A stretch of 64,000 bases of DNA, taken from assembly GCA_011316305.1 (NCBI GenBank), contig SAUG01000149.1, forward strand, positions 36,136 through 100,135, written 5' to 3'. The position numbers and the translations under genes are program-made. Positions 12,203 to 22,736 of this stretch are shown in pieces (positions within the stretch are counted from its first letter, which is position 1; each line of letters opens with the position of its first letter). Under the pieces are notes generated by a model. It did not search any database and had not been told where the DNA came from. It saw only the letters and a program-made list of their open reading frames with translations. This stretch comes from Rusavskia elegans. Taxonomy: Eukaryota; Ascomycota; Lecanoromycetes; Teloschistales; Teloschistaceae.

Positions 12203-14083
12203 TTACGAGACAATGCTCCACCAGACCTTGCTATTGTGTAGATAGAAGCCGACTCGCTGAATCGTGTCCCTTCCAATCATAATATCAAAATCCCCGCAAT
12301 GCTTTTCGTCCAAGACAACGAAGGTCGTGGTATAAACCTTGTGAAACCCAGCAAAATGCCAATCGAAACTTGTCTGCCATTCTGGCTTGTAGGAGAACAT
12401 GGCCCTTGCAAGGAGGGTCCCTTCACATTTTTCTTTACTGAGTCCAAGAGACTCGACAACCTTTATACTAATAACATCCGCTTCGGCAGCGGTGTCGAGG
12501 ATCGTCGTACGCGTCGCAGCTGTACCCTTAGGTAGATGGACTACCATGCAGAAGCTAAATTTAAATCTAGGCTTGGCCTTCGATGATGATTCGAGACTAT
12601 CCGAAGAACCGGCCAGGGTCGTTGCGAGACTCTCACTCGACCTTTTGCGCCTCGGCTGCTTGGGCTTTGTGAGGAATGACCAGTGCGGGTCGTCCTTGAA
12701 CCTTTGCCACAAAGTGGGTTTGTCAACCGGATCCAACAAATTGTTTTCTAGGGCAATATCTGTATTGAATGTATCTGTAGCCTCAGGTTTGCTTGATCCA
12801 GTACCTAAGTCCTTGATAGGCAGACCTTTCGAGGTCAAAAGATTGCGAGATCTGACGAACGAAACGAAGGATATGGCTGGATCCTTGGGGAGCATATCCC
12901 AAAGGGCTACAGGGAGCGAGAAGAGCAGGAGATTGGAGTCGCTTTTATAAACACCCTCGATGTCTATCCAACGAGCCAAAGCGGGAAAGGACTTCAACCA
13001 GTCGACCCAGTCTTCGGTCCTCAAGATCTGTTCTTCCTCCAATGCTACGGATATCAGGACTCGAGGCCGAAGTTGCTGCGACTCAATCGAGATCTCGCTT
13101 GATAGGCTTGGATTCGATTCAGCCGGGTCTGACATGTCTACGTCTTCCGGAGGTAAGGTCGACGTCGCCAAAGACTGCTCAACTGATGATGACGGTGAAT
13201 GGCTTAACGAAGGAGGAAGTGGCGCCATCGGTGTAAGCTCGATACATCTTTGCTTCGATCTGTCGGCGAGATGTGTGTGAATAGGAGTCCTTCTTCGCTC
13301 AAAGTCCGCGTCTCTTTCAAACCGCGGAATCCAGGAGTCTTTAGCCCTGGCAAGAATCTTGCTGAATAGGAAGGCTGTGGAAATAGGACGGCTACGCTGC
13401 CCGTAGTACCTCAGCTCTTCAATCAGGAATCTCGTAAAAGAATGGTTGCCAACCCCGGGGGAATCGGATTCGAAGCCGCAAGCACCTATAATTTCGGTAT
13501 GGCCTTTGCTGGGACTCCCTGCGGAGCTCGCGGCGGCACAGCAGTCCAGTAGGATTAGCACGTCTGAATCGGCTTGGCATAATGTGGTCTGTATATTTGA
13601 CCACAGTGCAGTAGCAGCTTCTGACCCTTGTTTACTAGGAGCATCTGTTAGCCAGCACTTAGACATTCGATTGGCTATTCGTGAGACTTGCGAGAGCCAT
13701 ACGCAGTTCCGCTGGTCATCCATGTAGGCATGACCACCATAGTACACAATCAAAAGCTTGTCGCGAGACGCTGAATCGGCTAGTAAGTCCAGGATCCGAC
13801 GCACTAAAGCAATGTGAGACTGTGTGCTGGGAATCTTCCATTGATCCGTTCTGTAGCCGTAGACGTAACGAAAGGTATCGTCGAGCTCGGAGATCTCGGT
13901 CGCCACACCCAGGTCATCATCTTCCCAACTAAGAAGGAGTACCTTCACGTCGGTATAACGACTCCCACCTGCTCTCGGGTGAGCTGCCGAGATCGTTTGG
14001 GTTAAAATCTCAGCCCATTCAGCAAGACCCTTAACATGATTCCCAACCAATGAAATGTCGTGAGTTCTTTCTTGACCCGACAT
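12203..14083 (-). CDS. Caspase-like protein with C-terminal retropepsin-like domain
   Basis: Single-exon 626-aa protein. Residues 1-260 form a caspase-like (clan CD) domain with the catalytic pair visible as YYGGHAY (His118) and LILLDCC (Asp180, Cys182 at the DxC position). The middle (about 275-340) is Ser/Pro-rich and probably disordered. Residues 340-430 contain a region also seen in other fungal caspase-like proteins (WIDIEGVYKSDSNLLLFSLPVALWDMLP). The C-terminus (about 515-626) resembles a retroviral-type aspartyl protease fold: ILDTAAEADVIS, where Asp530-Thr-Ala replaces the usual DTG, and FDIMIGRDTI as the second strand-turn. Likely intracellular; it may act in proteolytic signalling or programmed cell death. 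That the retropepsin domain is catalytic is doubtful because of the Gly-to-Ala change. Its promoter side carries a 25-bp tandem duplication. Confidence 0.8.
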   Translation of the reverse strand: MSGQERTHDISLVGNHVKGLAEWAEILTQTISAAHPRAGGSRYTDVKVLLLSWEDDDLGVATEISELDDTFRYVYGYRTDQWKIPSTQSHIALVRRILDLLADSASRDKLLIVYYGGHAYMDDQRNCVWLSQVSRIANRMSKCWLTDAPSKQGSEAATALWSNIQTTLCQADSDVLILLDCCAAASSAGSPSKGHTEIIGACGFESDSPGVGNHSFTRFLIEELRYYGQRSRPISTAFLFSKILARAKDSWIPRFERDADFERRRTPIHTHLADRSKQRCIELTPMAPLPPSLSHSPSSSVEQSLATSTLPPEDVDMSDPAESNPSLSSEISIESQQLRPRVLISVALEEEQILRTEDWVDWLKSFPALARWIDIEGVYKSDSNLLLFSLPVALWDMLPKDPAISFVSFVRSRNLLTSKGLPIKDLGTGSSKPEATDTFNTDIALENNLLDPVDKPTLWQRFKDDPHWSFLTKPKQPRRKRSSESLATTLAGSSDSLESSSKAKPRFKFSFCMVVHLPKGTAATRTTILDTAAEADVISIKVVESLGLSKEKCEGTLLARAMFSYKPEWQTSFDWHFAGFHKVYTTTFVVLDEKHCGDFDIMIGRDTIQRVGFYLHNSKVWWSIVS

Positions 14084-14163
14084 ATTTTAGAACAGAGAGT
14101 GAGCGTACTTGGCTCGCGTGGAAAGCTCCCAACTCTACCATTGCGGCCCACTTGTGATATATG

Positions 14164-14213
14164 CATCTTCATCAACGAGGCTACGAGGCGTCTTCATCAA
14201 CGAGGCTACGAGG
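14164..14213. repeat. 25-bp perfect tandem duplication
   Basis: The unit TCTTCATCAACGAGGCTACG plus AGGCG occurs twice head-to-tail about 80 bp upstream of the caspase-like gene's ATG. It may lie in the 5' UTR. It looks like recent replication slippage. Confidence 0.85.
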
Positions 14214-14494
14214 CGGTGTTCGCCCACCGGACTCTGAGTCCCCCAAATATGTCAACTGGGCTGAAGAAATCGGGTTGGTAAGGCACATCTGCAGCTTCGA
14301 TACCCAGATTCGGACATGTTGGGCAGCGAGCCTGAATTTAGCGGAATGGAGACGTTGACAGGGGGTTTTGATAGGCCATACCGAGCGCACGAACCATGAC
14401 ATTACGTCATCCCACAGGCGGTTGCCTTCCGGATACGGAATGTCTCGGGAGCTAACGCGAGATAATGGGAGCGCGAGAATTGTGGGAGGCATTT

Positions 14495-14800
14495 CTATAT
14501 AGTTTAACGTGGTCCCCCTACCTAAAACTATATACCAGCGCCTATTATTTTTACTCTATCTTAGCTTATCGCCGCCGTTATTATACGTATATTCTATCTA
14601 ACTCCGTATATAAATTCTAATAATAATATCGAGTTTATTATATAATAATCAGACTCCAGATTGCTCGCTTATAAAGCTCTACTATCTGAACTGCTTCCTT
14701 TATTATTAGAGCGACGTACAGGCGATAAGCGGCACGAAAGGTAATAAGGATAGTCAGTGGTACAAGATTGTAGGTAGGGGGACCACGTTAAACTGTATAG
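14495..14800. mobile_element. MITE-like element with about 30-bp terminal inverted repeats
   Basis: Left end 14495-14524 (CTATATAGTTTAACGTGGTC then CCCCTACCTA) is the reverse complement of the right end 14771-14800 with a single mismatch. The 246 bp between them are strongly AT-rich and contain no ORF. Size (306 bp), long TIRs, no coding capacity and AT richness fit a non-autonomous DNA transposon; flanking TA dinucleotides would fit a Tc1/mariner-type target duplication, but the exact ends are ambiguous because of the surrounding TATA sequence. Confidence 0.8.
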
Positions 14801-16367
14801 CGCTGCCCTATTATATCTCGCGGTCACCCTTATCTCACGCTATGATCTCGCGCTCCCGAGACACTCCGCTTCCCCGCTGTAAATACGAGTACGAGGGCAC
14901 TCGTTACTCCGTGATCGACAAATGAACTGTTCCCTCATTCTTACCAATCATGGTGCTCATGTCTGATCAACTCACCATGAGATATTTTCCTTTACACCAT
15001 CAACCCCTACCAAAAGCCAGGCCCACAGGATCCTATAGAGCAGCCGACACCCTATGCATTTCGCCTGGTAACTCCTCGACATAACCCTTCGTTAATACCT
15101 GACATGGTACTGCATAGGATACTCTTCCATCAGCCTCCTAAGGCTGTACAGACTACAGAGTACACTCAACTCCAATCAGGTGACCCGTGAGGCTGGACAC
15201 AGCGCTCTGGCGAGCTTTTGATACCTCTTGAGTACTCCGAACCACAGTAATATTCGTCGGTCTTGTACATATCTAATTGTCAAACTCAGATCTGCACCAG
15301 TTGATCATAGTGGGGTTTTCAGGTGATCGAGGTGACTGTACGTTGACACTAATCGAAGCCTAGGCCACGGGATTTTTAGATCTCCATTCTCATTACGGCA
15401 ATGTCTACTCGATTGCAAATACTTGGCTCGGATCCAATCAAGAACATTCATCAGCAGTTCGCCAACCCGCCACACATCCTCTAATGCAAGAAGATTCAAT
15501 TGTATTTCCCATCAGCAAGCCTACTGCAGCCCCACCGTCACATCACATTTCCTCGCCACAGCAGCCCATTTCCGGCTTCCTGGTTTTCCCTCTTGAACGG
15601 AGAGAGTCTGACCAATTCCGCAGCCGATCTGACGCGCCGCAACGCATGCAGCAATCCCAGCAATAACTGTTCCCTCCAACCCGCATCCAACCCAAACCCC
15701 TACCTCATCTACCGAATATTCGACCAACGGGGTCATAGTTCACGGCTTCGATGGAGCCAACCCCCTCTACTAAACCGCCAGCGACCTTCTCGCTATTGCA
15801 GTTCGACGAGCCGGCAGCTCTGGATAATAGCGATGGATTGCACTCGTTTGATCGAGTCAGTACAGGGCTTATTCTGCCTACATGTCTAGATCTTTCGATT
15901 TACACTAAATCAATAAAGACCATTCCTGCATATCACTTCTCGCCACAGAAGCCTAAGCGCTGAACCCTCCATCATCAAGTTTAGCAGCAGTGGGTCTAGT
16001 CACTGATTTCAAAGACCGCAAACAAGCTCTGGGCTCTTAAAGATCATTACCATACGGCAGAGGGGAAGCTAGGAGCTAAGTACAAAGTGTGCGGAAAGTT
16101 GCACATGGCGTTCATATTGCTGAACAGCAGTCATGATTTCTCGGAAAGGATTGCCCAGATATGGTACTGATCTTCCAAGATGTGAAGAAGGTGAAAATGC
16201 ATCTGGTCTCCGACACATCTGATGCTTGCCACAGCACTGACAACATTGATCAATTGCCCAGACGAGTCTCAAAGTACTAGTTGACGTCTTGGCACTTCAA
16301 GTAAAGCACGACATTCTGTGCATCCAAGGAGCGCTGGGGAAGCAATCGAATCATCCCGCATTTCGCT
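14801..16367. other. Gene-free interval between MITE and polyketide cluster
   Basis: Several short ORFs on both strands near 15300-15960, none with family resemblance, start context or coherent codon bias. I see no RNA gene. It marks the left border of the cluster. Confidence 0.5.
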
Positions 16368-17465
16368 TCAGCCTACAAACACAAAAGCCGTTGGATCTTT
16401 GCCAGAATCCCCTTGGAGCTGGATTGCTTACCTTTCGTCAATGCCGTCGCAGATGGCCATCCATTGAGACCCAGGGTCAAGAAGTCAGTCTCACGGATCT
16501 CTTCCTCGCGAGCCTTGAGCTCTTCCACGTCCCAATTCGCCCACACAAATTTGCCCTTGAGAAAGTCCGCCTCGGGACTACATGCCCACACGATGAAGGA
16601 CGCGGGAAGACTTGCTGGATCACGAGTCAGCAGGCAGATGATCATCACCGCTGATAGACTCACAATCGTCTTGAGCCACCATTTGAGCATTCTTCTCCAA
16701 CATTGCTGACTGGATAACGCCAGGATGGACATTCATGACTCGCAATGCTGGGTGCTCATGCTGCAACATTTGAAAGAACTTTGCGCTGGCCGTTTTCGAA
16801 CTGACATAGGACGAATAACCAGGCAGCGGGTCATTCATATGCACCAGGCCCGCGGTGATGTTGACGAGAGCTGCGCATGGCGAGGCCACCTTGAGGAACG
16901 CTTGGGTCACGATAAAACTACCTCTGACGTTGATTTCAAAACCACGCCACCATTCATCGAGTCCAGAATCTTTTATGGGGCAAAGATCGGGCATGAAACC
17001 AGCGTTGTTGACGAGAACATCGACGGTGCCGAAAGATAGGAACGCATCTTCGATGGCTTTTTGGTCTGTGATGTCGGCAACAATGGGGGTAATTGTGACT
17101 CCTTCGGACTCGGCCTCGATGAGTTGCTTCGTCTCCAATAGCGCAGCCTCTGTACGACCGGTTATCGCAATTTCCTTGGCCTTGGCTGTCGCAAATGCCT
17201 TCGCAATGGCTCTCCCAATAGCTGATCCGCCGCCAGTGATGAAGACACGTCTGTTCTTTGCTGAAAGCTTAGATCTGGCAGGGTCGATGCCCTTGTACGT
17301 GTCATGATGGACTGTTTTGGTAGGCGAAGAAGGCTCCGAGGATGGCATGTCGCTCTCTGTACTCGAGCTGGGCATTTGGACAAGCGGTGAGGACGTTTGC
17401 TCTGAAGGGGATTGGAGGCGTGAAGTCTCCAGAGAGCAGTCATGGAAGAGGGCGGGAGCATGCAT
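16368..17465 (-). CDS. Short-chain dehydrogenase/reductase (cluster SDR 1)
   Basis: Classical SDR of about 329 aa with an unusual Ser/Thr/Pro-rich N-terminal extension of 60 residues, so the real start may be a later Met (for example at residue 31 or 40). Motifs: FITGGGSAIG (77-84), VLVNNAG, NVRGSF, and the catalytic YVSSK. One clear intron (16663-16615) restores DDSLPASFIVWACSPEADFLKGKFVWANWDV, a usual C-terminal SDR segment after the substrate loop. A second intron (16431-16373) would end the protein shortly after LTLGLNGWPSATALTKG; without it translation stops at the TAG at 16375-16373, 19 residues later. It is likely a ketoreductase or dehydrogenase acting on the polyketide. Divergent from the methyltransferase gene, with which it shares a 1.28-kb promoter region. 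Confidence 0.82.
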
Positions 17466-18745
17466 CGTGATGCGGAGTGCCCCAAGAGCCACTTATGATC
17501 AGACCGCGCATCGTGATCAGGAGAGATGCAGTCCTTAGAACCGCACCTGTAGGGTCTCGTAAGCTCACTCAAGTTCGATTGGGCAGTCAACTGCTCTGGA
17601 CCGACCATAGGTCAAAGGTTTGGGTTGACCGCTTGTTTATCATGAAGATAACACTGCGTCAAGCGATTGTGCTTCGCCAGGGTAGTGGAATGATTCTGTG
17701 CTTGACGTCAGCCAGTAAAGTACTCCGCATCTGACGTGAGCGCTCACTGAGCACTTACTGGTTGAAGCATTTGATCGGCATGCATCGGCCTGCAGGTCAT
17801 TCGTATGCAGCTAATGCTCGTGTTTCCGAACAGGCCGGCGGTCCGAGCTATGCCGAATCAAAGATAACTTCTGATGGCCGGAGGGGGGGCAATAATACTC
17901 AAGCAATCCGCCGAGGATCGGACGGAGATGGTATTCGTCAAGTCGCTCCAGCCGGTCTCTGCAGAGTATCAACCACCGAAATGGTAGCTTGCTCTCGCCG
18001 ACTGTCCTGACGACCCGACTACCTGGATCTGAATGGAGCATCGCAGGATCAGAGATCGAGAAGTCATCCCCATTGCCCATGGATCCACAGCGCCTAGTAT
18101 CGGCTTCCGTGGGAACCGGCGAGCAAGGACGCAGACCTATAGGGCTGACGACACGTGATAAGCTGTGCCCTAGCCCTACACCATGAGCAAGTCCTAAGCA
18201 GCTCTGCACCTCAGGCTCCTGCTCTACGAACTTGTGTCTGGTCATAGTATCCCGATGAGGATCAATTCGACATAAGATGCTAACGTAAGTCATAAATGGT
18301 GGAACGTATGTAGACATCGAGTTGGAGTTGCCGTTAACGTCTGCCGCTCCATGACATGTACACGTTTCCGCCTATTGCAGTCATGTCCAGAGCTTCTGAG
18401 CGTTGAGTTCCTCCGAGGTGTCTCTAACCCAACCTACTGGGCGTGTCTCCTTTGCACCCATCTTCCTTAGCTCCATCTCAACGTGCGTCCGCCCGCTTTT
18501 TTCTGCTGGGTAGGTACCTCACCGCTCTCTCTCCGCTCGGCGTTCGATATTCCCAAGGTGATACTGTAGTCTATTCGTCTTAGCGGGCCGGACTGTATCG
18601 ACCGCCCATCGGTACTGCCATGAACTATCAACCATATTGATAAGGCGTCTTGTCACATACCTCGTCGTTTCTCTACCAAAATCTCACCGCGATATTACCG
18701 AAACTCCTTTGGCACCCAGTAAATCATTCAGACCTCAATTCCAGA
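17466..18745. promoter_or_regulatory. Shared divergent promoter region, SDR 1 / methyltransferase, with a TCG-N5-CGA site
   Basis: No credible gene in 1.28 kb; the 168-codon minus-strand ORF at 17811-18317 lacks any family signature. At 18537-18547 the sequence TCGGCGTTCGA fits the AflR-type recognition pattern TCG-N5-CGA, about 200 bp upstream of the methyltransferase start. The region probably co-regulates the two flanking cluster genes. Confidence 0.5.
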
Positions 18746-19696
18746 ATGGGTTCTCAGGGAGATGCGAATTTTTTCGAGGGTGCGGGATTCGATTGGGAAT
18801 CCTACATCGTCCACCGCCCGGCACCGGATGCGGATTTCTACCAGCTCATCTACGATCACCACCGTGCCAATGGAGGCGAGTTCAACCTTGCTCACGACAT
18901 CGGTACCGGCCCTGGCAATATCGCCGAACAAGTCGGCAAAGCCTTCAAAAGGGTCCATGCCAGCGAGCCCAGCGCATACCATACATCCGTGGCCGAGCAT
19001 CGCTTGAAAGCCATCGACCCGGACAAATTCACCACTCAACAGTGCGGAGGTGAAGACATCAGCACCGCGGGCCACAAATCTGGCAGCGTGGATCTCATCA
19101 CCGTCGCCCAATGTATCCCCCTCATGCGAGTCGACCAGGCCATCTCCGGGTTCGCCAAGCTGTTGAAACCCAACGGTACCCTGGCCATCTGGTTCTATGG
19201 CCGACCCGCGTTCGCCGATCCAAGCCAACAGCGCAGTCAATTGATAATCAACCAAATCTTGTCCAAGGCCTGGGATCGGGTCCGTCCTATGAAAGGGACT
19301 GGGTTCGAACCCGCCAAGATCATGCTCTGTGCCTTTCTCGATAATGTCGCTTTTCCAGAAAACGACTGGAAGCAAGTCCGTCGGTTGAAATGGAATTACG
19401 ATAAGCCGATGATGTTCCTGGAGGACGACGATGTGGATTTCGAAATCAAGTGGGACTCCAAAGTTCGGGAGGGGGAGTCCGAGGAGAAGGCTATCGATCG
19501 GGACTTTTGGGCGATTGACGCTGATGTTGGGTGGATGAGGGGGTTCGTTGATTATGCGTTGCCGTGGGAGAATAAGGATGAAGACAAGGCGCAATTTGAT
19601 GGGTTGTTCAAGGAGCTGGAAGTTTCCATGGGAGGGAAAGAGAAGAAGCAGAAGATCACTTGGCCTGTGGCACTCTTGCTTGCGACAAAGAAGTAG
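18746..19696 (+). CDS. SAM-dependent methyltransferase (trans-aconitate methyltransferase-like, class I)
   Basis: Intron-less 316-aa class I methyltransferase. The SAM-binding motif I is DIGTGPGN (51-58); motif II lies in GSVDLITVAQCIPLM and motif III in FAKLLKPNGTLAIWF. The layout (FFEGAGFDWESYIVHRPAPDADFYQLIYDHH at the N-terminus) matches the fungal TMT1/CrgA-like group rather than the caffeate O-methyltransferase-like group usual for aromatic polyketides. The start at 18746 is the first true ATG, with a good CAGAATGGG context; the open frame extends upstream but has no ATG. Cytosolic. It probably O- or C-methylates an intermediate of the polyketide pathway. Substrate is inference from position. 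Confidence 0.85.
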   Translation: MGSQGDANFFEGAGFDWESYIVHRPAPDADFYQLIYDHHRANGGEFNLAHDIGTGPGNIAEQVGKAFKRVHASEPSAYHTSVAEHRLKAIDPDKFTTQQCGGEDISTAGHKSGSVDLITVAQCIPLMRVDQAISGFAKLLKPNGTLAIWFYGRPAFADPSQQRSQLIINQILSKAWDRVRPMKGTGFEPAKIMLCAFLDNVAFPENDWKQVRRLKWNYDKPMMFLEDDDVDFEIKWDSKVREGESEEKAIDRDFWAIDADVGWMRGFVDYALPWENKDEDKAQFDGLFKELEVSMGGKEKKQKITWPVALLLATKK

Positions 19697-19978
19697 TTAA
19701 CTTTGGAGAGCTTGAGGATGTAAAAGCTTTACACGATGGAAGCAATCAGACTGCAGGAACAGGAAATTGCCATATGAGAATGCCGAGCTGCTACACAAGT
19801 TAATCCTCAAATATCACAAAATTCCCTGTCCATTATCACTTCCTGCCATAATGGTAGAAATTCTAGGGGCATATATGGATGCTTGGGGTCAGTCTGCCTC
19901 ACTGGCATTGTAATCTTGTATCATTGTACACAAAGAGCCCACAGGCTTACAAATGCATCGGGCTTGGTACCAATGCTC

Positions 19979-20933
19979 TCATAGAGTCAATTTCAGCTTC
20001 AGTTTATCCCCACTGACGATTTCTTCACGCTTCTGCATAAATTCGGTCATATCCCACGTACACGAGATATACCTTCCCCTTAACCACTCTCTCTTCTCTG
20101 ATGCCAGGTAAACAATGGTATCCGCCGCGAGCTCGGGCTTGTCAGTCAATTTCGCGTGCAAGAATTTGGGCATGGTGAGACCAAGATCCGTCGGTATTGC
20201 TCCCGGGTGCAGTGCGTACGCTACTATCCCTTGAGGGCCATACTCGAGGTTCAAATATTCCGTGTAGCGCAGCAGGGCGAGCTTGCTCATCTGGTAAGCG
20301 GAGCCGCCAGGTGCTGGCATGAAAGCACCGACACTGGACAGCATGACGATTTGCTTCTCCATCTGCCCATCTCCTCGAAGGAGCAGAGGCAAGAGTGCCC
20401 GGGTAAGCAAGTAGGTACCCCGGACATTGACAGTCCAGGTATTCCACCATTGATCTGGCTCGCTTTGGAGTGTGGGCTTGAACTCCTCAATCGTCCCGGC
20501 ATTGTTTATCAAGATGTCGAGTTTTCCGCGGAAGGCGTTGGATGTCTCGAGGGCAGCCCGCTCGATACTTTGAGGATCAGATATATCGAGCAAGATGGTC
20601 TTGATGTAGAGAATGTCCTTCCTGCCCATTGCGGCCGCGGCCTCTTTCAATGCTTGCTCGAGCGCGGATAGGTCTGAGCGAGCGGCGACGGCAATGGCCG
20701 CGACACCAGCTTTGACGAAGGAGAGGGCGGCCGCTCGGCCGACGCCCTTGGAAGCGCCGCTGAGGAAGACATGTTTTCCGGATAGATCCAATTTGTTCGG
20801 GTCAATGGCAGGGTAGGTGTCGCTCCTCAAGGTGGAGGTGAAGTTGAAGCCTAGATCGCAGCTTGGAGTTAGATGAGAACGATCAAGCGATGGACCAAGT
20901 GCTCTTACCTGCTGCTGCTGGGTTCGGAGGCAT
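19979..20933 (-). CDS. Short-chain dehydrogenase/reductase (cluster SDR 2)
   Basis: 298-aa SDR. A 25-nt first exon (20933-20909, MPPNPAAAG) is spliced to 20850-19979 through a 58-nt intron; without it the frame would carry an unrelated extension, and the spliced product continues as GFNFTSTLRSDTYPAIDPNKLDLSGKHVFLSGAS. Motifs: SGASKGVG (39-46), ILINNAG, MLSSVGAF, catalytic YQMSK, and HPGAIPTDLG. The N-terminal block (TYPAIDP-KLDLSGK) resembles that of SDR 1 (YKGIDPARSKLSAK), so the two are probably diverged paralogues recruited to the same cluster. Convergent with the methyltransferase (282 bp between stops) and divergent from the FAD monooxygenase. Confidence 0.88.
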
Positions 20934-21428
20934 GGCTGGAGTGGAAATTCGAGGATGCTGGTCTTCCAGAAGGTCTCATCCTGGCTCCATGAGCTTGGGA
21001 CTGTGTAAATGCCACACATTGCCCCACTGTCCTCTCGTGCCGCGGAGTGAGCGGCCAAGGAGCAGAGCATCGCCATGCGGTGAACAGTAAGGTGACATTC
21101 GGCCCGCGCTTCGCCCGGTTGTTCGGCTACCTACTCTACCGCTAAACGCGCAATTGGAACGCCGAGGCTACGTCATGCCCCAATCAAATCGAGTTCTCGG
21201 TGTACAACAACGGCGAGCTGGACATGGACATGATCGCGACGCTATTGGCATCGACCGATAGCCACGAGATGTGCATCACCAGACCGCAAGCGAGAACGCC
21301 ACGCACGTCAGAGACCTTGGACGTTCTGATCATGAACCCTCTTCCATCACCCAGCAAACCGTCAATACCGCAAACCGCCAATAGACTCCAAATCTTGACC
21401 ACACTCGTTGCAGCGACTGATAGCGAAA
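20934..21428. promoter_or_regulatory. Divergent promoter, SDR 2 / FAD monooxygenase
   Basis: 495 bp between divergent starts, no ORF of note. No TCG-N5-CGA motif was seen here. Confidence 0.5.
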
Positions 21429-22736
21429 ATGGGGCTCCGACAAGAATCGATCCACCCAGTTATGCCCAAATCTGAGAAGCAATTCAGTATTGCCATCGTG
21501 GGTGGGGGCCTCGCTGGCCTTTCCCTTGCTATCGGCTTGGTCCAACGTGGCATTCCAGTCCAAATCTACGAGGGAGCGACTGAATGGACAGATGCTGGGG
21601 CAGGATTGGTCTTCGCCAAGAATTCCATGGTCGCTATGGAAAAGATCAGCCCAGACATTTACAAAGCCTTCGCCAAACGATCCTCAGGCCAGGGTTGGGA
21701 GAGCAAAAAGACCACCTATATGGACTATCGCGACGGCAGCACCGATGGTGGGCTGATCACCTCGGTTATCTGCGCCAACACCGGGCAAGAGAGTGTGCAC
21801 CGGACCCTCTTTGCAAAAGATCTCGTTGCTCTCCTGCCCAGTGGGACATTTCACATGGGCAAGCGTTTGGTCGCAATCGACAATCGGCCAGATGGCGGCT
21901 ACACGCTGCGTTGGGCTGACGGCCAGTCTACGGACGCGGATGTCGTGCTCGGTAGTGATGGAATCAAGTCAAAGTGCAGGCAGCTCTTACTCGGAGAAGA
22001 CTCGCCTGAAGCGGTTCCCAAATTCGCCAAAGAGTTCGCATATCGGGGCATGGTTCCAATGGAAAGAGCGATTGAGGTTTTGGGGGAGGAGTTCGCGAGG
22101 AACAGTATGGTCAACATCGGATCGAATTGCCTGACGACCACCTACCCAGTCGAAAAGGGTACTCTGCTCAATCTGGTAGCATGCCGATCAATCGATACAT
22201 GGGAGCATGACGAGTGGGTAGTCCCGTCAAGCCAGGAGGCGGTCCGGAAGGACTTTGCTGGATGCGGGCCTGTCATGCAGAAAGTCATATCTATGATGGA
22301 CAAGCCAGCAATGTGGGCGCTGTTCGATCATCCCGAATGCTCGACGTTCTACAAGGGTAGATTCGCCCTCATGGGCGACGCTGCGCACGCTTCAACGCCG
22401 CATCAGGGGGCCGGGTGTGGCCAGGCCTTCGAGGACGCTCTCGTCATGTGTAGCCTCCTAGAAGATGAGCATGTGGTTTCGGCGGCACATGTGGAAGATG
22501 CCCTTGAAGCGTACGATGCCGTTCGGCGACCTCGGACGCTGAAGATTGTCAATTCGAGCAGGGAGAACGGTGAAATCTGCATGATGCGCGGCGAGGATAC
22601 TGGTGACGATCTTGGCAAAATCAAGGCTTCGCTTGATCAGAGATTCCATTGGATATGGCATGAAGATCTGGATCAACAAGTCCAACAGGCGAAGTCGAAG
22701 ATGCGTGAAGTCTCGGAAGCTCGACCTATCAAGTAA
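21429..22736 (+). CDS. FAD-dependent aromatic monooxygenase (salicylate hydroxylase-like)
   Basis: Single-exon flavoprotein of 435 aa (424 if the second ATG at 21462 is used). Group A flavin monooxygenase signatures: the Rossmann GGGLAGLSLAIGL (25-37) with the acidic end of strand 2 in VQIYEG, the DG-type motif VLGSDGIKS, and the FAD-ribityl motif LMGDAAHASTPHQGAG (about 315-330). Such enzymes use NAD(P)H and O2 to hydroxylate or oxidatively decarboxylate or cleave phenolic rings; in NR-PKS clusters they usually act on the released aromatic product. No transmembrane C-terminal helix is present, so it is probably soluble. It precedes the PKS in the same orientation, 1.04 kb upstream. Confidence 0.9.
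   Translation: MGLRQESIHPVMPKSEKQFSIAIVGGGLAGLSLAIGLVQRGIPVQIYEGATEWTDAGAGLVFAKNSMVAMEKISPDIYKAFAKRSSGQGWESKKTTYMDYRDGSTDGGLITSVICANTGQESVHRTLFAKDLVALLPSGTFHMGKRLVAIDNRPDGGYTLRWADGQSTDADVVLGSDGIKSKCRQLLLGEDSPEAVPKFAKEFAYRGMVPMERAIEVLGEEFARNSMVNIGSNCLTTTYPVEKGTLLNLVACRSIDTWEHDEWVVPSSQEAVRKDFAGCGPVMQKVISMMDKPAMWALFDHPECSTFYKGRFALMGDAAHASTPHQGAGCGQAFEDALVMCSLLEDEHVVSAAHVEDALEAYDAVRRPRTLKIVNSSRENGEICMMRGEDTGDDLGKIKASLDQRFHWIWHEDLDQQVQQAKSKMREVSEARPIK

Noticed and set aside
17811..18317. 168-codon minus-strand ORF in the SDR 1/methyltransferase promoter
   Set aside because: No recognisable motif, no coherent codon bias, and it lies in a divergent promoter.
18650..18745. Upstream extension of the methyltransferase reading frame
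   Set aside because: The extension begins at a TTG codon; the first ATG with good context is 18746.
19303..19316. GGGTTCGAACCC, resembling a tRNA B box
   Set aside because: It lies inside the methyltransferase coding sequence and no A box or cloverleaf surrounds it.
18728..19594. 288-codon minus-strand ORF across the methyltransferase gene
   Set aside because: It is the antisense of a clear SAM methyltransferase and has no family signature; its openness follows from codon bias on the other strand.
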